64,000 bases of DNA, from contig NZ_MQMF01000001.1 in assembly GCF_001999465.1 (NCBI RefSeq), positions 1,116,001 to 1,180,000 of the forward strand, read 5' to 3'. Source of the DNA: Fictibacillus arsenicus (lineage in GTDB: Bacteria > Bacillota > Bacilli > Bacillales > Fictibacillaceae). Numbering within the stretch: position 1 is the first letter of the stretch; each line of letters begins with the position of its first letter. Under the pieces are notes generated by a model, which saw only the letters and a program-made list of their open reading frames with translations, was not told the origin of the DNA and made no database searches. Shown here in pieces: positions 44,031 to 52,327 of this stretch. The position numbers were made by a program, and so were the translations under genes.

Positions 44031-44124
44031 GTCCGTTCACGCAATATGGTACAAGTACTTAGCTGTAGTTAAAACGTTTTTTTAGTGGTTCTAAGTAACT
44101 TTTTATCTTTTGGGATGAACGGAC
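44031..44124. repeat. Imperfect inverted repeat bordering the AT-rich island
   Basis: Outer arms GTCCGTTCA (44031-44039) and TGAACGGAC (44116-44124) match perfectly. Inner arms AAGTACTTAG (44053-44062) and CTAAGTAACT (44091-44100) match partly, with a T-run near the centre. Too long to be an ordinary terminator. It marks the junction between the methyltransferase gene and the AT-rich pair. Confidence 0.55.
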
Positions 44125-44185
44125 TAAATTTGAATCCACGAATATTATAAAGCCCTCAATAATTTTGTATGTTAATTGTTAATTC

Positions 44186-44947
44186 TCACTCAAAATGATA
44201 GTATTTTTTAGCTTTTTTTATAACCTTTTTTTTATATTCTTCTGGACAATCATTATTTATATTCTTAATAAGTTCATCAGTAAACTCTTCTTTTGTTAAA
44301 TTTGCTTTATTAATTAAAATACTAGTTAATGTATCAATTCTTGCATCATTGAAGCGAATATCTATTTCTTCTTGACTTTCTATAATTGAAACTCTATCCT
44401 CTGCGGAATAATTAAAATTAATTTGAAAGATATTTATGCAGGTTATCAATAAAGATACTGCAAAGAATATTGAAAAAAATAAACTAAAAGATAATACAAA
44501 AGATAATCCTAGAAAGATACAAATATTAAAAGATAAAGGCATACTCCCAAGAAAGTAAACCATAATTAATGCGACTATTAATATACCGATAAATTTACCT
44601 ATAAAAGCAAAACTAAAAAAGATAGAAAGGAGTGACTTATATTTATCATTTTCAATCAACTTTTGCGTAATTTTATTATTAATAGTACCTGTTATTATTG
44701 CTAAACCTGAAACAATAAAACCTAGCATTCCCAGTAATCCGAAAACTGTATTTAATAAAATGTTTCTTGTAACATCAAGTAATTTAATTATTTCATAAGT
44801 ATTTGACTTAATAGTAACAACTAATAATAACAATGTTAATACTAATGAGCATATTAATGAAAAGTATACTTCAAACTTTTTAATATCAAATACATAATTG
44901 GGTGGATTCACTTCTGCTTTTAAACTTTTGTATGTAAGTCTATTCAA
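44186..44947 (-). CDS. Hypothetical four-helix membrane protein, second gene of AT-rich pair
   Basis: 253 residues, family not recognised. Four hydrophobic segments (about 29-48, 65-87, 107-132, 134-170) are followed by a charged cytoplasmic tail (about 180-253) with RVSIIESQEEIDIRFNDARI and a lysine-rich end KKVIKKAKKYYHF. The start is TTG 44947 with GGTGA seven bases upstream. It lies 27 bases after the cytosolic protein gene, so the two form an operon. Base composition is clearly more AT-rich than the flanking genes, which suggests horizontal acquisition. A membrane effector role is speculation. Confidence 0.7.
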   Translation of the reverse strand: MNRLTYKSLKAEVNPPNYVFDIKKFEVYFSLICSLVLTLLLLVVTIKSNTYEIIKLLDVTRNILLNTVFGLLGMLGFIVSGLAIITGTINNKITQKLIENDKYKSLLSIFFSFAFIGKFIGILIVALIMVYFLGSMPLSFNICIFLGLSFVLSFSLFFSIFFAVSLLITCINIFQINFNYSAEDRVSIIESQEEIDIRFNDARIDTLTSILINKANLTKEEFTDELIKNINNDCPEEYKKKVIKKAKKYYHFE

Positions 44948-44974
44948 AGATTATTCACCATCTTTCTGATAAAC

Positions 44975-45961
44975 TCATTTATTTTGAGGCGGATCATTTA
45001 ATTTATTAGGTTTTTCATTCTCATTCTTTATTCTATCAATAGTTTGCTTACCTAAGATTGCAGTTATTCCTTTAAGTGCTGTATCAATAAATGAATCTTT
45101 ATCATTTTTTTGTTTTTCAGAAATTCTAGTTTGGAAGGGTGAATCTGCATCAGAATCATAATGGATTTCTATACCCTCACTAGTTTCCCCTTCTACTTTC
45201 ATTTTTCCATATCCCTTACTGATGAAAGCTTCGCTAATATCTATTACTTTTGAAACTTCTTTTGAATTTAAATCTAAACCCTTTTTATTTCTCTTATGTG
45301 ATTCAAAAATACTCGTTTGTCGTGTTGTATTACTCTCAGCCATCTCATCAGATTTTTTGTCATACAACTCTTCCAAAGCCTCCTCATTAGCATTAGGCGG
45401 AATAATTGTTGAGGTAATTTTATAAACTTTTCGAATCATTTTTATTCTTTCCCTAATTGAAAATTTATCTTTAGCTAAAAAGACTTGAAATCCAATATCG
45501 GGAATATGTAAATCCAATAACCCCTGGAAGCCCTCCATGAACTGGTTATAACCTAGTTTATTTCTTTCAAAAAATACAACTATCTCAGATCTCAAATCAA
45601 ACAAAAAATAAGTACTTACTGAATTGTTTTTATATATAACTATTTCTGATTCTCTTGTTTCCTCGTCAAATTCTTCTCCTTTATACGGAAAGCGTCGTAC
45701 TAATTTTCCAGAGATATAAAATTTGTTAATATCTTTAATTTTATCTAATTGTGAAAAATTATAAGTTTCCGTTTTTTTTATACTTTGTTCTTCACCAGAA
45801 TCATTAATAAATTCGTTTGTTTCTTCTTTAATATATTCTACTTCATCATTTAATCGATCATATACTCGATCCATTATTTCTTTAATACTCTCTTGTTTAG
45901 TTTGATGAATTTCATGAATGTTAGAATTCACATTCACTTTAGCATAATATAAATAAGCCAT
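44975..45961 (-). CDS. Hypothetical cytosolic protein, first gene of AT-rich pair
   Basis: 328 residues, not recognised, no membrane segment. It starts MAYLYYAKVNVNSNIHEIH and has a long charged region with IVIYKNNSVSTYFLFDLRSE and VVFFERNKLGYNQFMEGFQ. The C-terminal third (about 225-328) is polar and low in hydrophobics. ATG 45961 is chosen because GGGGGAG lies six bases upstream; the frame is open ten codons further without a site. Like its partner it is very AT-rich. The two-gene layout (cytosolic protein plus multi-helix membrane protein) recalls RexA/RexB-style defence pairs, but no sequence motif proves this. Confidence 0.7.
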   Translation of the reverse strand: MAYLYYAKVNVNSNIHEIHQTKQESIKEIMDRVYDRLNDEVEYIKEETNEFINDSGEEQSIKKTETYNFSQLDKIKDINKFYISGKLVRRFPYKGEEFDEETRESEIVIYKNNSVSTYFLFDLRSEIVVFFERNKLGYNQFMEGFQGLLDLHIPDIGFQVFLAKDKFSIRERIKMIRKVYKITSTIIPPNANEEALEELYDKKSDEMAESNTTRQTSIFESHKRNKKGLDLNSKEVSKVIDISEAFISKGYGKMKVEGETSEGIEIHYDSDADSPFQTRISEKQKNDKDSFIDTALKGITAILGKQTIDRIKNENEKPNKLNDPPQNK

Positions 45962-46134
45962 TGAAAACTCCCCCTTTTTAAAATACAACATTATTATACA
46001 TGAATTTTATCCAATATTGTCCAATAGATGATAATTTAGGAGGAATCATAAAAACGTAATAAATAAGCGTAAAATGAATGATATTCCCAATTAGGAAACA
46101 TGATACATTTTACGCCTTTATAATTATCGTGTTA

Positions 46135-46145
46135 GGGACAGTCCC
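46135..46145. repeat. REP-like palindrome, copy 7
   Basis: GGGACAGTCCC, a perfect 11-base palindrome of the same core, followed by CC and then, from 46148, the fabZ stop codon (minus strand). Confidence 0.65.
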
Positions 46146-46147
46146 CC

Positions 46148-46573
46148 TTATTTACCTAGTGCGAAGGTGATTTCGACTTCGCATGCTACCTGACCATCGA
46201 CTGTCGCAATTCCTTTGCCTTTACCGATTGAACCGCGAACACGTGTCATCTCAACTTCTAAGCGCAACTGATCTCCTGGTACCACTTGCTTTTTGAAACG
46301 ACAGTTGTCAATACCTGCAAAGAATGCAAGCTTCCCTCGGTTTTCTTCTTTCTTCAGCATCGCTACTGCTCCAACTTGTGCTAGAGCTTCAACTATTAAC
46401 ACCCCTGGCATTACCGGGTACTCAGGGAAGTGGCCGTTAAAGAACTCTTCATTTGCCGTTACGTTTTTGATGCCGACTGCACGCTGCCCTTCGTCTACTT
46501 CTAAGATGCGGTCGATCAACAAGAATGGATAACGATGCGGGATAATTTCTTTGATTTCTTCAATGGTTAACAT
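46148..46573 (-). CDS. fabZ: 3-hydroxyacyl-[acyl-carrier-protein] dehydratase FabZ
   Basis: Dehydrates 3-hydroxyacyl-ACP to trans-2-enoyl-ACP in fatty acid elongation. 141 residues, hot-dog fold. [13 protein letters not shown] at the N-terminus and [19 protein letters not shown] with the catalytic histidine and glutamate are fully typical. AAAGGTGATG precedes the ATG. The gene follows the flhO-flhP-epuA group, as in B. subtilis, where fabZ (ywpB) lies near flhO/flhP. Confidence 0.96.
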   Translation of the reverse strand: MLTIEEIKEIIPHRYPFLLIDRILEVDEGQRAVGIKNVTANEEFFNGHFPEYPVMPGVLIVEALAQVGAVAMLKKEENRGKLAFFAGIDNCRFKKQVVPGDQLRLEVEMTRVRGSIGKGKGIATVDGQVACEVEITFALGK

Positions 46574-46656
46574 ACGCTAACATCACCTTTCTTTTTATGT
46601 GCTTTTCTAAAAGAATGTTTTTTCTGAGTTAGTTTTACTAAAGTACTTCGTAGAAA

Positions 46657-46789
46657 AGTTGATTGAAGCGCAGGGTCCGAGACTCCTATGGGACGAGCGG
46701 TCAGGTGGAGACTCCTAATGGCGCAAAGCGGCAGGAGGCTCACCGCACGCCCCATGGAAAGCGAGGACCTGGAGCGGAAATCAACTACT
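46657..46789. repeat. Dispersed repeat with inverted ends, copy 2 (reverse orientation)
   Basis: Runs from AAGTTGATTGAAGCGCAGGG to GGAGCGGAAATCAACT. Internal GAGACTCCTAATGGCGC, AGGAGGCTCACCGCAC and CATGGAAAGCGAGGACC are reverse complements of copy 1 segments. It separates fabZ from epuA. The right end runs into three copies of the ten-base unit TCAACTACTT (46781-46808). Confidence 0.8.
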
Positions 46790-46920
46790 TTCAACTACTT
46801 TCAACTACGAAGATCATCATCATTTACTTTTATTATACTTGGTATTGTTACCTGGTACTAATTCTAATCAAAAGAAAAACAATGACTCTGTAAATCTGCC
46901 ATTGTTTTATTATTATATCT

Positions 46921-47217
46921 TTACTTCTCTTTTTCTACAAGGTCGATAATGTGTGTCCACGTTTCCTTCTCAAAGACATTCATCGGCTTTCCGTCACCGA
47001 TCACACCATAGCCCACCATTGTACCGATAGCAAAACAAACCACGATTCCACAGATCAGCAGTAAAAGCCGAAGCCAGATCGGAAAGCTTCTCTTTGTGCC
47101 GCGGTGGATCAGTTTCTTCTTCTCTTCCTTTGAAGAACTCTTTTTCTCCTGATATCGCTGTGTTTTTTGATTTTCTTTTTTATTTAACTCTTGCTCATGC
47201 ATTTCATTCGTTGTCAT
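46921..47217 (-). CDS. epuA: EpuA family protein (DUF annotated as RNA polymerase beta-like)
   Basis: 98 residues: a lysine/glutamate-rich cytoplasmic N-terminus (about 1-45), one membrane helix (WLRLLLLICGIVVCFAIGTM, about 49-68) and a short outer part with VGYGVIGDGKPMNVF, the conserved family motif. Databases often label the family as an RNA polymerase beta subunit, which is misleading. Function unknown. It lies 15 bases after flhP and is probably co-transcribed with flhO/flhP. Confidence 0.82.
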   Translation of the reverse strand: MTTNEMHEQELNKKENQKTQRYQEKKSSSKEEKKKLIHRGTKRSFPIWLRLLLLICGIVVCFAIGTMVGYGVIGDGKPMNVFEKETWTHIIDLVEKEK

Positions 47218-47232
47218 ACAAACCTACCCCAT

Positions 47233-48060
47233 TTAGCGAAGCCCGTTTACCAACCCCATCATCTGGTCAGCAATTGTAAGAGAACGCGCATTAAATTGAT
47301 AAGAACGTTGTGTTTGAATCAGTTCTGTCATCTCGGTTGAAATGTTCACGTTGGAAGACTCCAACACGCCCTGCTGAACAAAGTTTCCTGCTCCCCCATT
47401 AACTTCTTCAAAAAGCTGATTTAATGGAATTCCTTCTGGCAGCTGCAGATTATGTCCAACCGACAACATGAGCTGCGGACGAATCATATTCACAACACCA
47501 ATTCGACCTGATTCAACAACTTCTCCATTATTTAACGTTACCGAAACTTGACCGTTTTGTCCAATGGTAATTTTATTATGATCCTCAGGTATCAAAATTG
47601 GACCTTCATCTCCCAACACTTGATTCCCTTCAGATGTAACAAGCTCGAGATAGCCAGGCTCTTGAGCAGAAGGCGATAAGTAGAACGCGCCATCTCTTGT
47701 ATACAGCGGCATTGGATTTCCATTGTTGTCTGTTCCGCCAATTGTAAAATAGTGTCCTGGTTCTGTCAGCGCAACATCAAGTGTCCTGCTTGTCTGCTGT
47801 AATGTTCCGGTTTCCATGCTCATGGCTGTAGAAGAAACACGCGCGCCGCTCCCGAGCCGGATGCCGTTCGGAGTCAATCGGCCATCTTCAGTAGGGTTTA
47901 GAGCCTTACTCTCCATCTGCTGAAAAAGCAGATCAGAAAATTGTGTTTCCCGGCGTTTGTAGCCGTTCGTCGTGCTGTTCGCCATGTTATTTGAAATGGT
48001 ATCGAGCTTGTGCTGAAGCTGTCCCATCGTCACTGCTGCTGAAATCATAGACTGGTTCAT
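47233..48060 (-). CDS. flhP: Flagellar hook-basal body protein FlhP
   Basis: Rod/hook component of the FlgG/FlgF family, exported through the flagellar type III apparatus. 275 residues. The N-terminal rod motif is seen as LDTISNNMANSTTNGYKR. The C-terminal motif VLESSNVNISTEMTELIQTQ and RSYQFNARSLTIADQMM form the conserved helical end. It starts 11 bases after flhO. Confidence 0.93.
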   Translation of the reverse strand: MNQSMISAAVTMGQLQHKLDTISNNMANSTTNGYKRRETQFSDLLFQQMESKALNPTEDGRLTPNGIRLGSGARVSSTAMSMETGTLQQTSRTLDVALTEPGHYFTIGGTDNNGNPMPLYTRDGAFYLSPSAQEPGYLELVTSEGNQVLGDEGPILIPEDHNKITIGQNGQVSVTLNNGEVVESGRIGVVNMIRPQLMLSVGHNLQLPEGIPLNQLFEEVNGGAGNFVQQGVLESSNVNISTEMTELIQTQRSYQFNARSLTIADQMMGLVNGLR

Positions 48061-48071
48061 GCGTGATCCCC

Positions 48072-48899
48072 CTAGCCGATTCGGCCAATTTCATTTGCGG
48101 CTTTTTCCATCGTACGGTCATAGGCTTGAAGCACTTTTTGATTCGCTTCAAATGCACGGTATGCCGTAAGCATCTCCGTCATCGTCTGTTCTGTGTTCAC
48201 GTTCGAGCGTTCAACAAAACCTTGCTGCAGGTTATACGTGATTGCCGGATTGCCGATCGCACTAGCGGCTTCCCCATTTCCATCTAGTCTGAAAAGTCCT
48301 GACCCTTCTTTTACTAGATTGTTAGGATTCGCTACAAATGCAACATCGATCTGTCCTGCTACCGCACCGTTATCGATTACCTGACCGTTCTTGTTCACCG
48401 TAAAATTTTCACTGGTTACCGTGATTCGTTCTCCATTCGTTCCAAGAACATAATGTCCTTCAGGCGTTACTAGACTGCCATCTGCATCAACTGAGAAATG
48501 ACCGTTTCGTGTAAAGCGCTCCTGTCCGTTTACGTTCAAACGGAAAAGGAGTCCACCCGGCAGTCCTGTTTCAGGATCAGCAGGCACTTGTCCTTGTAAA
48601 AGAGCAACATCCGTCTTGATTCCTGTCTCGCGAAGATCGCCTTGCATAAAGTTCGGCGTCGTCTCTTGAACATAAACGCCCGTTGAAAGAATTCCTACCG
48701 GGTGGTTGTTCGGAATTTTATTGCCGTTGATCTCGGTTTGTCCCATATGCTGAAGAAGCATTGTCGGGAACGTGCGCAGACTTGCGTTGTCCGCTTTATA
48801 TCCAGGTGTATTGGCATTCGCCATATTGTTCGTTAAAATTTCTTGTTTGCGCTGCTGTGCCAGCATGCCGGCGGCAGCATTATAAAATCCTCTTAACAC
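48072..48899 (-). CDS. flhO: Flagellar hook-basal body protein FlhO
   Basis: 275 residues, paralogue of FlhP. It starts VLRGFYNAAAGMLAQQRKQE, with the rod motif LTNNMANANTPGYKADNASL, and ends with VERSNVNTEQTMTEMLTAYR and FEANQKVLQAYDRTM. GTG 48899 is preferred because AGGAGG lies eight bases upstream; the frame is open 15 codons further without a site. First gene of the flhO-flhP-epuA unit. The 48900-49150 gap to mbl shows no further gene. Confidence 0.93.
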   Translation of the reverse strand: MLRGFYNAAAGMLAQQRKQEILTNNMANANTPGYKADNASLRTFPTMLLQHMGQTEINGNKIPNNHPVGILSTGVYVQETTPNFMQGDLRETGIKTDVALLQGQVPADPETGLPGGLLFRLNVNGQERFTRNGHFSVDADGSLVTPEGHYVLGTNGERITVTSENFTVNKNGQVIDNGAVAGQIDVAFVANPNNLVKEGSGLFRLDGNGEAASAIGNPAITYNLQQGFVERSNVNTEQTMTEMLTAYRAFEANQKVLQAYDRTMEKAANEIGRIG

Positions 48900-49149
48900 G
48901 GAGTATTCCTCCTGCACTTGTAATCTGGACACAAAATGTCTCATCGTTCATATCGACAGATTTTTACATTTCTTAATAAGATTCTGCGAAAAATGACGGA
49001 TTCCTTTTTAAAATGAGGAATTTGTACCAGAAGGTTCATAGTGACCGTTTGTCAAAAAGCCTATAAATGGATTTAAAGGATCATAACTTACCAGATACCG
49101 ATATAAATCATGTTGCTTGACACTCACTAAGCTTCAATAACAAGTCAAA

Positions 49150-49183
49150 AACCAAAAATGCCACCCAATCCGGGTGGCATTCC
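49150..49183 (-). terminator. Terminator of mbl
   Basis: AATGCCACCC (49157-49166) with GGGTGGCATT (49172-49181), a perfect ten-base stem with a T-rich tract on the minus strand. Confidence 0.9.
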
Positions 49184-49187
49184 TTAA

Positions 49188-50189
49188 TTAAAACACTTTT
49201 CTTTTCGCGATTTTATCCATATGTTCAAGCATTAAGCCTGTTCCGTTCGCTACGGCTTTCATCGGCTCTTCAGCAACAAGTACTGGAACCTTCAATTCTT
49301 CTGCAAATAGTCTGTCGATTCCGTGCAATAAAGCGCCTCCACCTGTCAGCATGATGCCACGGTCAATGATGTCAGCTGATAATTCTGGCGGTGTCTTTTC
49401 AAGCACGCTTTTCGCAGCTTGAACGATTACCATCACAGGCTCCATCAGCGCTTTTTGAATTTCTTTTGAGTGAACCGTAATCGTACGCGGCAAGCCGGAT
49501 ACCATGTCACGACCGCGGATCTCAAGCTCTTCGTCACGCGCGCCAGGGTATACTGTAGCTACGTTCAGCTTGATATTTTCCGCTGTGCGCTCACCGATCA
49601 ACAGCTTGTACTCTTTCTTTATGTACTGAAGGATCTCAGTATCGAACTTGTCCCCAGCCATTTTAATAGAAGAGGAGGTGACAATATCGCCCATGCTCAA
49701 GACCGCAACGTCAGTTGTGCCACCACCGATGTCAACAACCATGTTGCCGCTTGGCTGGAAGATATCCATCCCCGCCCCAATTGCAGCCACTTTCGGCTCT
49801 TCTTCAAGAAAAATATGCTTAGCGCCGCATTTTTGCGCAGCTTCTCTAATGGCTTTTTGTTCGACAGACGTAATGTTCGTTGGCGTACAGATCAAGATTC
49901 TTGGCTTAGCAAACACGCCCTTCACTTTTATTTTATTAATAAAGTGTTTCAGCATTTGCTCAGTTACTTCAAAGTCAGCAATTACGCCGTCTTTCAGCGG
50001 ACGAATTGCTACAATGTTGCCTGGTGTACGGCCTACCATGCGGCGGGCTTCTTCTCCAACAGCGAGTGCTTTTCCGGTATTCGTGTCGATCGCAACGACG
50101 GATGGTTCGTCAAGCACAATCCCTTTTCCTTTTACATAGATCAATACATTAGCGGTACCAAGGTCAATTCCAACGTCCCTTGAAAACAT
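49188..50189 (-). CDS. mbl: Rod shape-determining protein Mbl (MreB paralogue)
   Basis: Bacterial actin that guides cell-wall synthesis during elongation. 333 residues, standard for Mbl. Phosphate loop 1 is RDVGIDLGTANVLIYVKGKG, phosphate loop 2 VVDIGGGTTDVAVLSMGD, and the adenosine motif IMLTGGGALLHGIDR. It is assigned to Mbl rather than MreB or MreBH by its place next to spoIIID and flhO, as in Bacillus. CAGGGAGGA lies upstream of the ATG. Confidence 0.95.
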   Translation of the reverse strand: MFSRDVGIDLGTANVLIYVKGKGIVLDEPSVVAIDTNTGKALAVGEEARRMVGRTPGNIVAIRPLKDGVIADFEVTEQMLKHFINKIKVKGVFAKPRILICTPTNITSVEQKAIREAAQKCGAKHIFLEEEPKVAAIGAGMDIFQPSGNMVVDIGGGTTDVAVLSMGDIVTSSSIKMAGDKFDTEILQYIKKEYKLLIGERTAENIKLNVATVYPGARDEELEIRGRDMVSGLPRTITVHSKEIQKALMEPVMVIVQAAKSVLEKTPPELSADIIDRGIMLTGGGALLHGIDRLFAEELKVPVLVAEEPMKAVANGTGLMLEHMDKIAKRKVF

Positions 50190-50386
50190 GTTATATCCTC
50201 CCTGTTAACATCCATACAATATAATGACATTTTTAGTAAAAAATCGAAGTTCTATCCAATTTATCATTATATCACAAGTTTGTCGAACAAGGTGAAATAT
50301 TGTCAAAAATTAATTATTGGACGTCAGACCGATGGGCACATAATGATTTTCGTGTCATGTTGCATCCCTATCATTCACAGAATTAT

Positions 50387-50653
50387 TTATTGAACAACTT
50401 CCTCTGTGCCTTTTTTATATTTTACGCGCGTCGCTTCTCCACCCCGCAAGTGCCGGATGGACTTGTGGTATTCGAGGATTTCTTTTACATTGTTTGCAAG
50501 ATCCGGATTAATTTCAGGCAGCCGCTCGGTGAGGTCTTTATGCACCGTGCTTTTGGAAACCCCGAATTCTTTTGCGATCATGCGGACTGTTTTTCTTGTC
50601 TCCACGATATACCGTCCTATCTTGATGGTTCGCTCTTTGATGTAATCGTGCAC
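50387..50653 (-). CDS. spoIIID: Sporulation transcription factor SpoIIID
   Basis: Mother-cell DNA-binding protein that switches sigma-E and sigma-K gene expression. 88 residues (B. subtilis: 93). The helix-turn-helix is TVRMIAKEFGVSKSTVHKDL, followed by a basic C-terminal helix for DNA contact. The start is GTG 50653 with AGGGAGG eight bases upstream. The gap to mbl (about 200 bases) holds no other gene. Confidence 0.96.
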   Translation of the reverse strand: MHDYIKERTIKIGRYIVETRKTVRMIAKEFGVSKSTVHKDLTERLPEINPDLANNVKEILEYHKSIRHLRGGEATRVKYKKGTEEVVQ

Positions 50654-51010
50654 ACCACTCGCCTCCCTAAAATGGATGTGAGAGATGCGATAGAGACTTC
50701 TATGAACAAGCTACGTGACAAGTTCTGTTGTCATCTTCGGCTTATAAGTATTGCTTCCATTCCCCTTTTTCCACCGCAGCCATAGTACGATTTCTCACCG
50801 CTCACCCTCAATTTGAATTATTGTAGGTTTTGTAACATCTTATTAACCAAGTTTTCGTTATATGCCTAAATCTCAACTGGGACAAGGGGAAATGTCCATT
50901 TTTGTGAAAAAACCTGCATATACAGGTGAAAAACTTATTGGTGAAAGGAGGCTCGGCTGAGGAAATTGGTGGTGATTATGTGGTTTACGGTACGTGTTCT
51001 TTTTTCTGTT

Positions 51011-51130
51011 ACACGTTCGCTCAAGAATACTGCGCTACGCTCAGAATTCACGATCTACGCTCAAAATCTTCACGCTTCGCTCAAAACACCTGCACTACCG
51101 CTCAAAAAAACCTTCCTACGCTCAAACCTT
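51011..51130. repeat. Tandem array E: CTACGCTCA-type word every 20 bp
   Basis: CGCTCA occurs at 51019, 51039, 51059, 51079, 51099 and 51119, spaced exactly 20 bases, usually as CTACGCTCAAAA with variable sequence between. Unlike arrays A-D it does not end in TTCGACA. It lies between spoIIID and the spoIIQ terminator. The small open frames across it are products of the repeat, not genes. Between the array and spoIIID (50654-51000) I see only a short palindrome, CCTGCATATACAGG, near 50915. Confidence 0.8.
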
Positions 51131-51179
51131 TTCATATCGTCCATTTTGCCGAGCAAAATCTTCATTATTTCTTTTACAA

Positions 51180-51215
51180 AATGAAAAAGCTGCCCCGATA
51201 TCCTCGAGACAGCTT
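51180..51215 (-). terminator. Terminator of spoIIQ
   Basis: Arms AAGCTGCCCC (51187-51196) and GAGACAGCTT (51206-51215) pair over ten positions with two G-T wobbles, with a T-run on the minus strand. Confidence 0.85.
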
Positions 51216-51227
51216 CCATTTTTAAAA

Positions 51228-52190
51228 TTATTCGTTTGCACCTGAATCATCTGCTGATGTTTCATCTGATTCTGCTGGAGCATCAGTGTCTTCTGCAGAT
51301 TGAGATGATGATTCTTGTTCACGGTTAGCATCTTTGCCGTCTTTACCGTCGTCTTTCGTGCCTTTTGTGTCTTTGCCGCCTTTATCATCGGCTTTTGGTG
51401 CTGCTGGCTTCTTTTCTTCAGCAGGCTTTTTCTCTTCAGCTTTTTTCTGCTCTTCCGCCGCTTTTTGCTCTTCTGCTTTCTTCATCTCTTTACGAGAATC
51501 TTCAACAGCTGAAGCAAGCTGTGCTACGGATTGATCCCAAGCCATTACTGGGTCCACTGCTTCTCCGTCTTTGCGGACTTCGAAGTGTGCGTGAACTTTC
51601 GCATCCTTATCATAAGCATTTTCGCCAGCTTGTCCAAGAACTGCTCCTTGTTTCACTTGGTCGCCTTGCTTAACAGATACAGAAGCTAATGATGAATAGT
51701 GTGTGACAACACCTTTGTCATGCTCAACTTCTACAACAAAGCCTAGTGCAGGGTCTTTTGCAACTTTTACAACATTACCACTTAGTGCAGCGGTTACATC
51801 GAACGATTTACCATCTTCTGTTGCTAGATCGATACCACGGTTTTGGTAGTAGATATTGTTATAGAATACCAGTGCTGCTTCTTGCTCTTGGGCTGTAGCG
51901 TCTGAACTAAAGAAATCCTTCACTACTTCAATGGCTTCAGGGTCAGCGACTGGCATTTGGAATACTTCTTTTGTAAGTGAAACTGGTACTGCTGTTCCAT
52001 CGTCTTCTAATGCGCTTTCTGGAGTATTATTATTCTCCGTATTTTTCGCATCGTTTTGATACCATAGAACAGATGTTAAAATGACTGCTGCAAAACTAAG
52101 ATACACTGCAGGATAAACCCAACGTTTTTTCATAGCATTCTTACCTTTCATCGGTACTGTTTTTTTGTTTTGTTTTTCTTCTTCTTTCAT
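51228..52190 (-). CDS. spoIIQ: SpoIIQ-like M23-fold sporulation protein
   Basis: Forespore membrane protein that forms the channel with SpoIIIAH during engulfment. 320 residues: a basic N-terminus, one membrane helix (about 26-46: VYPAVYLSFAAVILTSVLW), and an LytM/M23 domain (about 95-225). The domain keeps VHAHFEVRKDG, but the first zinc histidine of H-x-G-x-D is replaced by asparagine (NRGIDLAT), so it should be enzymatically inactive, as in B. subtilis. The last 90 residues are a K/E then S/E/D-rich disordered tail, longer than in B. subtilis (283 residues total). GAGGTGATG precedes the ATG. The spoIID neighbour supports the call. Confidence 0.93.
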   Translation of the reverse strand: MKEEEKQNKKTVPMKGKNAMKKRWVYPAVYLSFAAVILTSVLWYQNDAKNTENNNTPESALEDDGTAVPVSLTKEVFQMPVADPEAIEVVKDFFSSDATAQEQEAALVFYNNIYYQNRGIDLATEDGKSFDVTAALSGNVVKVAKDPALGFVVEVEHDKGVVTHYSSLASVSVKQGDQVKQGAVLGQAGENAYDKDAKVHAHFEVRKDGEAVDPVMAWDQSVAQLASAVEDSRKEMKKAEEQKAAEEQKKAEEKKPAEEKKPAAPKADDKGGKDTKGTKDDGKDGKDANREQESSSQSAEDTDAPAESDETSADDSGANE

Positions 52191-52280
52191 TTTTCATCAC
52201 CTCAGCAACAAGTTTGAACAGAATTCTGAAAATATATACTTTAGTGCGAAAATTTTTTGAAAGTTTCTTTCGACATACGA

Positions 52281-52316
52281 AAAAACCGCACCATGCCTTA
52301 TGACACAATGCGGTTC
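52281..52316 (-). terminator. Terminator downstream of spoIID
   Basis: AACCGCA (52285-52291) pairs with TGCGGTT (52310-52316), with partial inner pairing and a T-run on the minus strand. It lies beyond REP copy 8, about 65 bases from the spoIID stop. Confidence 0.7.
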
Positions 52317-52327
52317 TCTATATAGAA

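Noticed and set aside
49470-50183. 237- and 163-residue plus-strand frames across mbl
   Set aside because: Shadows of the conserved mbl coding sequence; no start signals.
50926-51245. Three overlapping frames of 72-99 residues at the 20-bp array near 51.1 kb
   Set aside because: The frames simply translate the CGCTCA repeats and lack ribosome sites; the region is better explained as a non-coding array.
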